From assembly GCA_964491535.1 (NCBI GenBank), contig CAZBGR010000018.1:1-16013 (forward strand): DNA of 16,013 bases. The letters are read 5' to 3'. Source of the DNA: CAZBGR01 sp964491535 (GTDB taxonomy: Bacteria > Bacillota_I > Bacilli_A > RF39 > UBA660). Under the pieces are notes generated by a model, which did no database searches, had not been told where the DNA came from, and saw only the letters and a program-made list of their open reading frames with translations. Position 1 is the stretch's first letter; each line of letters opens with the position of its first letter. This document shows, in pieces, positions 13,626-16,013 of this stretch. The translations under genes were made by a program, and so were the position numbers.

Positions 13626-15008
13626 ATGTTAACAATAAATAAAAGTATACAAAGTGAATTTATATTTATGCCTATGGAAGATATGATTCCAGAAAACAGC
13701 CTATTTAGAAAAATAGATAAATATATAGATTTCACTTTTATTTATGATGAGGTAAAAGATTTATATTGTGAAAACAATGGTAGGCCTAGTCTAGATCCTG
13801 TAGTCTTATTTAAAATAGTGTTTATTCAAGCTTTAGACGGTATAAAATCGATGCGAAAAACATGCGAAAAGATAAAGGTAGATGCCGAATATAGATGGTT
13901 TCTCAATATACCCTATGGCATGGAAACACCACATTTCTCAACCTTTTCTAAAAATTATGAAAGAAGGTTTAAAAATAATGATATCTTTGAAAAGATTTTT
14001 ATTAATATAGTAAAACAAGCAATTAAATATAAATTAGTAGATGGCGAGATATTATTTACCGATTCTACTCATAAAAAAGCAAATGCTAATAAAAATAAAT
14101 ATGTTGGGGTTGTTGAAGCAACGGTAAAAACGAGACGAAAATGGTTGGAAGATGAAATAAATCAAGAAAGAATAAAACAACATAAAAAACCATTTAAATA
14201 TGAGGATGACCTAGAAGAAAAACAAATAAAACAAAGCACTACTGATAAGGAAAGTGGCTATTATCATAGGGATAATAAGGAAAAAGGTTTTATGTATCTT
14301 GATCATAGAACGGTGGATAGCAAGGCTAATATAATAGTCGATTGCTATATTACTAAGGGAAATGTGCATGATTCAAAACCTTATATAAATAGAATAGAGT
14401 ATATAAAAGGTAAATTTAATTTCAATATAAAAAAAGTAGCTTTGGATTCTGGATATGGAAGTTTAGATATTAAAAAATATTTATATGATAATAATATATT
14501 TGGCATTATTGGTTATAGAAGATATGGTAGTAAAGAATCAAGGGATTTTAAAAGAGAATTTGCTTTTGATAAAGATTTAGATATTTATATAAATAAAGAA
14601 ACTGGTGAAGTGTTAGAATATAGAGGTCAAATTGACAGGAATGGTTACAAAAAGTATTGTGATTACGGGAAAAAAATTTGTGTTTTAAGACATTTAAAAG
14701 AAGATTTAAACGAACATTACCGGTTAAATAGGTTATCAGATGAAGGGAAAATGTTATATAGTTTAAGAAAAGAAACAATAGAAAGAAGTTTCGCTGATAG
14801 TAAGCAAAATCACGGGTTTAGATATGCTCAATATAAAGGTTTAAAAAAGAACCAGAATTATACCTGGTTGATTTGTGCTGCTCAAAACATGAAAAACATA
14901 TCTATCAAGGTCAGTAGATACGAAAAAGAACAGCAAGATAGCTCTAAAAAGAGCATCTTAATATTAAATATAATAAAAAAGCAACAAACATTATTATTTA
15001 ATTATTAA
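13626..15008 (+). CDS. IS1182-family transposase
   Basis: A 460-residue DDE transposase. ATG 13626 is chosen because a longer frame from 13563 would begin on the promoter's -35 box, and because IS1182 transposases begin shortly before the conserved NSLFRKIDKYIDF region. The N-terminal DUF772-type domain includes NGRPSLDPVVLFKIVFIQ. Catalytic residues: Asp146 in LFTDSTHKKAN, Asp274 in VALDSGYGS, and Glu386 in ETIERSFADSKQNHGFRYAQ, a hallmark of the family. Length is typical and no frameshift is seen, so the element may be active. A GGGAGAAAGTGAGTG stretch upstream is a loose binding site. Confidence 0.94.
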   Translation: MLTINKSIQSEFIFMPMEDMIPENSLFRKIDKYIDFTFIYDEVKDLYCENNGRPSLDPVVLFKIVFIQALDGIKSMRKTCEKIKVDAEYRWFLNIPYGMETPHFSTFSKNYERRFKNNDIFEKIFINIVKQAIKYKLVDGEILFTDSTHKKANANKNKYVGVVEATVKTRRKWLEDEINQERIKQHKKPFKYEDDLEEKQIKQSTTDKESGYYHRDNKEKGFMYLDHRTVDSKANIIVDCYITKGNVHDSKPYINRIEYIKGKFNFNIKKVALDSGYGSLDIKKYLYDNNIFGIIGYRRYGSKESRDFKREFAFDKDLDIYINKETGEVLEYRGQIDRNGYKKYCDYGKKICVLRHLKEDLNEHYRLNRLSDEGKMLYSLRKETIERSFADSKQNHGFRYAQYKGLKKNQNYTWLICAAQNMKNISIKVSRYEKEQQDSSKKSILILNIIKKQQTLLFNY

Positions 15009-15027
15009 ATTAATTTTTTTCAAACTA

Positions 15028-15054
15028 AAACCCCACTTTTTAAAAGTGGGGTTT
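15028..15054. terminator. Hairpin at the right end of the IS1182-family element
   Basis: ACCCCACTTTT (15030-15040) pairs with AAAAGTGGGG (15042-15051), the outer AAA/TTT extending the stem. It follows the transposase stop and overlaps the inner end of the terminal repeat. U tracts are short (TTT on plus, TTTT on minus), so it may also serve as a subterminal structure. Confidence 0.65.
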
Positions 15055-15066
15055 GTCAACAGTCTG

Positions 15067-15086
15067 AACGAAACTTATGTTTCGTT
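15067..15086. repeat. Right copy of the 20-bp target duplication (terminator stem-loop)
   Basis: Identical to 13416-13435. Here the original plus-strand T tract (TTTT plus the stem's TT) is kept, so it terminates transcription leaving the element. For the coat genes on the minus strand the U tract is lost at this copy. Confidence 0.92.
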
Positions 15087-15099
15087 TTTTAATTATAGT

Positions 15100-15420
15100 T
15101 TATAATTGGGGTAATTCATTTGTTTTGGTTTCTTGTTCGTTTAAGACCAAATTAATTTTATGTTGGTCAGCTTTCTCTAATTTGTACCAACCCTTTTTAA
15201 ATAAAAGATTAAATAATTGACGTTGTAGATTATGAGTTTCATGATAAATATTGTTTATTTCTTCGTAAAGAAAATCATTACTAGCTTCAATTGATGCTAT
15301 GGTATAATTAGTAATTAATCTTTTTTCAGTAGCTAGCATGTCATTTAAATAATCGATATCATTCATTTCTTTGTTTTTAGGGGTTGTTTGTTCTTGATTG
15401 GCAACAGTATTATTATTCAA
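15100..15420 (-). CDS. cotF: Spore coat protein, CotF family
   Basis: A 106-residue protein of the Coat_F family (PF07875), a mostly helical domain found in coat proteins of Bacillus and Clostridium spores. After a Gln/Asn/Thr-rich N-terminus (about 1-18), the family core reads MNDIDYLNDMLATEKRLITNY, then TIASIEASNDFLYEEINNIYHETHNLQRQLFNLLFKKGWYKLEKAD, matching the usual 'n.rd...d.L...K.....Y ... lf..m...GwY..e.A' pattern. The start is TTG at 15420-15418: AGGAGGA (15426-15432) sits 5 bases upstream, overlaps the stop of the preceding gene, and no ATG is near. The two genes are 10 bases apart and translationally coupled. It is expected to act on the spore surface. Confidence 0.88.
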   Translation of the reverse strand: MNNNTVANQEQTTPKNKEMNDIDYLNDMLATEKRLITNYTIASIEASNDFLYEEINNIYHETHNLQRQLFNLLFKKGWYKLEKADQHKINLVLNEQETKTNELPQL

Positions 15421-15430
15421 AAAAATCCTC

Positions 15431-15628
15431 CTATCTTAAAAAATTTAATATTGTTTGATAATGTTTAGCATGCCTAAGTGATGCTTCTTTAATTAATTCT
15501 TTAGCTTCTTGATCTTGAAGATAGTTTAGATAATGATTAGCTTTTTTACTAGCTACTAAATTCCAATGTAACATATCTTTAATATAATCTAAATCTTTAG
15601 TTGAAATCATTTTCGGGACTTTATCCAT
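15431..15628 (-). CDS. Small CotF-like spore coat protein
   Basis: A 65-residue helical protein resembling the short CotF-like coat proteins that often precede a larger CotF in Firmicutes. The core STKDLDYIKDMLHWNLVASKK followed by HYLNYLQDQEAKELI and a terminal HAKHYQTILNFLR gives the typical two-helix layout. ATG 15628 has AAGGAGG 5 bases upstream. It is the first gene of a two-gene minus-strand unit and is divergent from the rRNA operon. A CATAATATA (minus strand, 15654-15646) resembles a sigma-E/K -10 box, but it lies so close to the ribosome binding site that the assignment is doubtful. Confidence 0.82.
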   Translation of the reverse strand: MDKVPKMISTKDLDYIKDMLHWNLVASKKANHYLNYLQDQEAKELIKEASLRHAKHYQTILNFLR

Positions 15629-15671
15629 TGTTTCCTCCTTACTTTTATATTATGGATCTTTTTAAAAATTA

Positions 15672-15707
15672 TATTCTTTACAAAAGGTTTAAATAATGTA
15701 AAGAATA
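15672..15707. promoter_or_regulatory. Inverted repeat upstream of the coat genes
   Basis: TATTCTTTAC (15672-15681) and GTAAAGAATA (15698-15707) are perfect 10-bp arms 16 bases apart. The left arm overlaps a minus-strand TATAAT. The site may bind a dimeric regulator or form a hairpin in a long leader. The rest of the 15629-15825 gap holds no gene that I can support. Confidence 0.4.
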
Positions 15708-15786
15708 AACAAATAAAAGTATTTATTTTAGCTTGTTGCATATAATATTACGTGAAATAAAAATTATAAAAATTTGTAAAATATTT

Positions 15787-15812
15787 CTTTTTGTCGTTTT
15801 TTTTACAAAAAG
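15787..15812. repeat. Short inverted repeat upstream of the rRNA promoter
   Basis: CTTTTTGT (15787-15794) and ACAAAAAG (15805-15812) are perfect 8-bp arms. The repeat ends 14 bases before the rRNA -35 box, in the position of an upstream element. It is very AT-rich, so partly expected by composition. Confidence 0.35.
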
Positions 15813-15825
15813 CATTTAAAAATGG

Positions 15826-15854
15826 TTGACATAATTGATTATATTTGTTATATT
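15826..15854 (+). promoter_or_regulatory. Ribosomal RNA operon promoter
   Basis: TTGACA (15826-15831), a 17-base spacer and TATATT (15849-15854), with TG at 15846-15847 giving an extended -10. A/T-rich tracts upstream may act as an UP element. Start expected near 15861. Confidence 0.85.
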
Positions 15855-15860
15855 AGACGT

Positions 15861-15955
15861 ACGTTCTTTTTAAGGACGTTGATGATCTTTGAAAACTGAG
15901 CAAAATGTCAATTTTGAGTAGCTAGGATAATTAATTAAAATTAAATAAATTATAT
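15861..15955 (+). other. rRNA leader with hairpin and boxA-like element
   Basis: ACGTTCTT (15861-15868) pairs with AAGGACGT (15872-15879). TGATCTTTGAAAACTGA follows from about 15882, the boxA-like block found before 16S genes in Firmicutes, where antitermination factors bind. AT-rich DNA then leads to the mature 16S end. Confidence 0.7.

Positions 15956-16013
<58 letters not shown>

Larger units (their letters stand above)
13436..15066. mobile_element. Complete IS1182-family insertion sequence, 1631 bp
   Basis: Terminal inverted repeats are CAGAGTGTTGACAAA (13436-13450) and, on the other strand at 15066-15052, CAGACTGTTGACAAA: 14 of 15 match. The ends abut perfect 20-bp direct repeats. The element holds one intact plus-strand transposase with a promoter, an upstream terminator and a downstream hairpin. 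IS1182-type elements are known to make direct repeats of variable length. Confidence 0.92.

Noticed and set aside
15646..15654. Sigma-K/sigma-E-like -10 box (CATAATATA on the minus strand) before the coat genes
   Set aside because: Transcription would begin inside the ribosome binding site, and no matching -35 box is at the right distance.

Overview
The window looks like chromosome from a very AT-rich, low-GC Firmicute of class Bacilli. This lineage is probably one of the uncultured, often host-associated groups near Erysipelotrichales/RF39. The basis is base composition, strong AGGAGG-type ribosome binding sites, sigma-A promoters of TTGAAA-N17-TATAAT type, and a Firmicutes-style rRNA leader and 16S start at the right edge. 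It appears to be a spore former: spmA, spmB, yunB, a dacB-type carboxypeptidase, a ctpA/ctpB-type protease and two CotF-like coat proteins all fall within 16 kb. No tRNA gene or CRISPR array was seen.

Layout. (1) 1-480: 3' end of a surface-type gene whose last ~100 coding bases are abruptly GC-rich and A-poor and contain an uninterrupted run of 14 G/C. Three tandem hairpins follow. The arrangement resembles the variable region of a diversity-generating retroelement (DGR); no template repeat or reverse transcriptase lies in the window. (2) 596-3421: a lipoprotein, then dacB-spmA-spmB, tightly packed as in the Bacillus subtilis sporulation operon. (3) 3525-8101: two divergent class-C-type serine hydrolases, the second followed by an M19 dipeptidase, then a pRiA4b ORF-3-like protein. 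(4) 8202-8393: a one-cluster ferredoxin on the minus strand. (5) 8506-13414: a tail-anchored unknown protein, yunB and a carboxy-terminal processing protease. (6) 15100-15628: two coat-protein genes on the minus strand. (7) 15629-16013: rRNA promoter, leader and 16S start.

Two intact insertion sequences of different families have entered region 5 and its downstream junction. An IS1634-family element (10085-12049) sits between yunB and the protease gene and is flanked by a perfect 96-bp target duplication. That duplication carries the last 23 yunB codons and the protease promoter, so neither gene is broken. An IS1182-family element (13436-15066) sits in the bidirectional terminator between the protease and coat genes and is flanked by a perfect 20-bp duplication that is the whole terminator stem-loop. 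Both elements carry a Rho-independent terminator upstream of the transposase promoter, facing incoming transcription.

How the genes may work together: DacB, SpmA/B, YunB, the Ctp protease and the CotF-like proteins point to spore formation. The serine hydrolases and the M19 dipeptidase suggest processing of peptidoglycan-derived or D-amino-acid peptides, but their substrates cannot be read from sequence.
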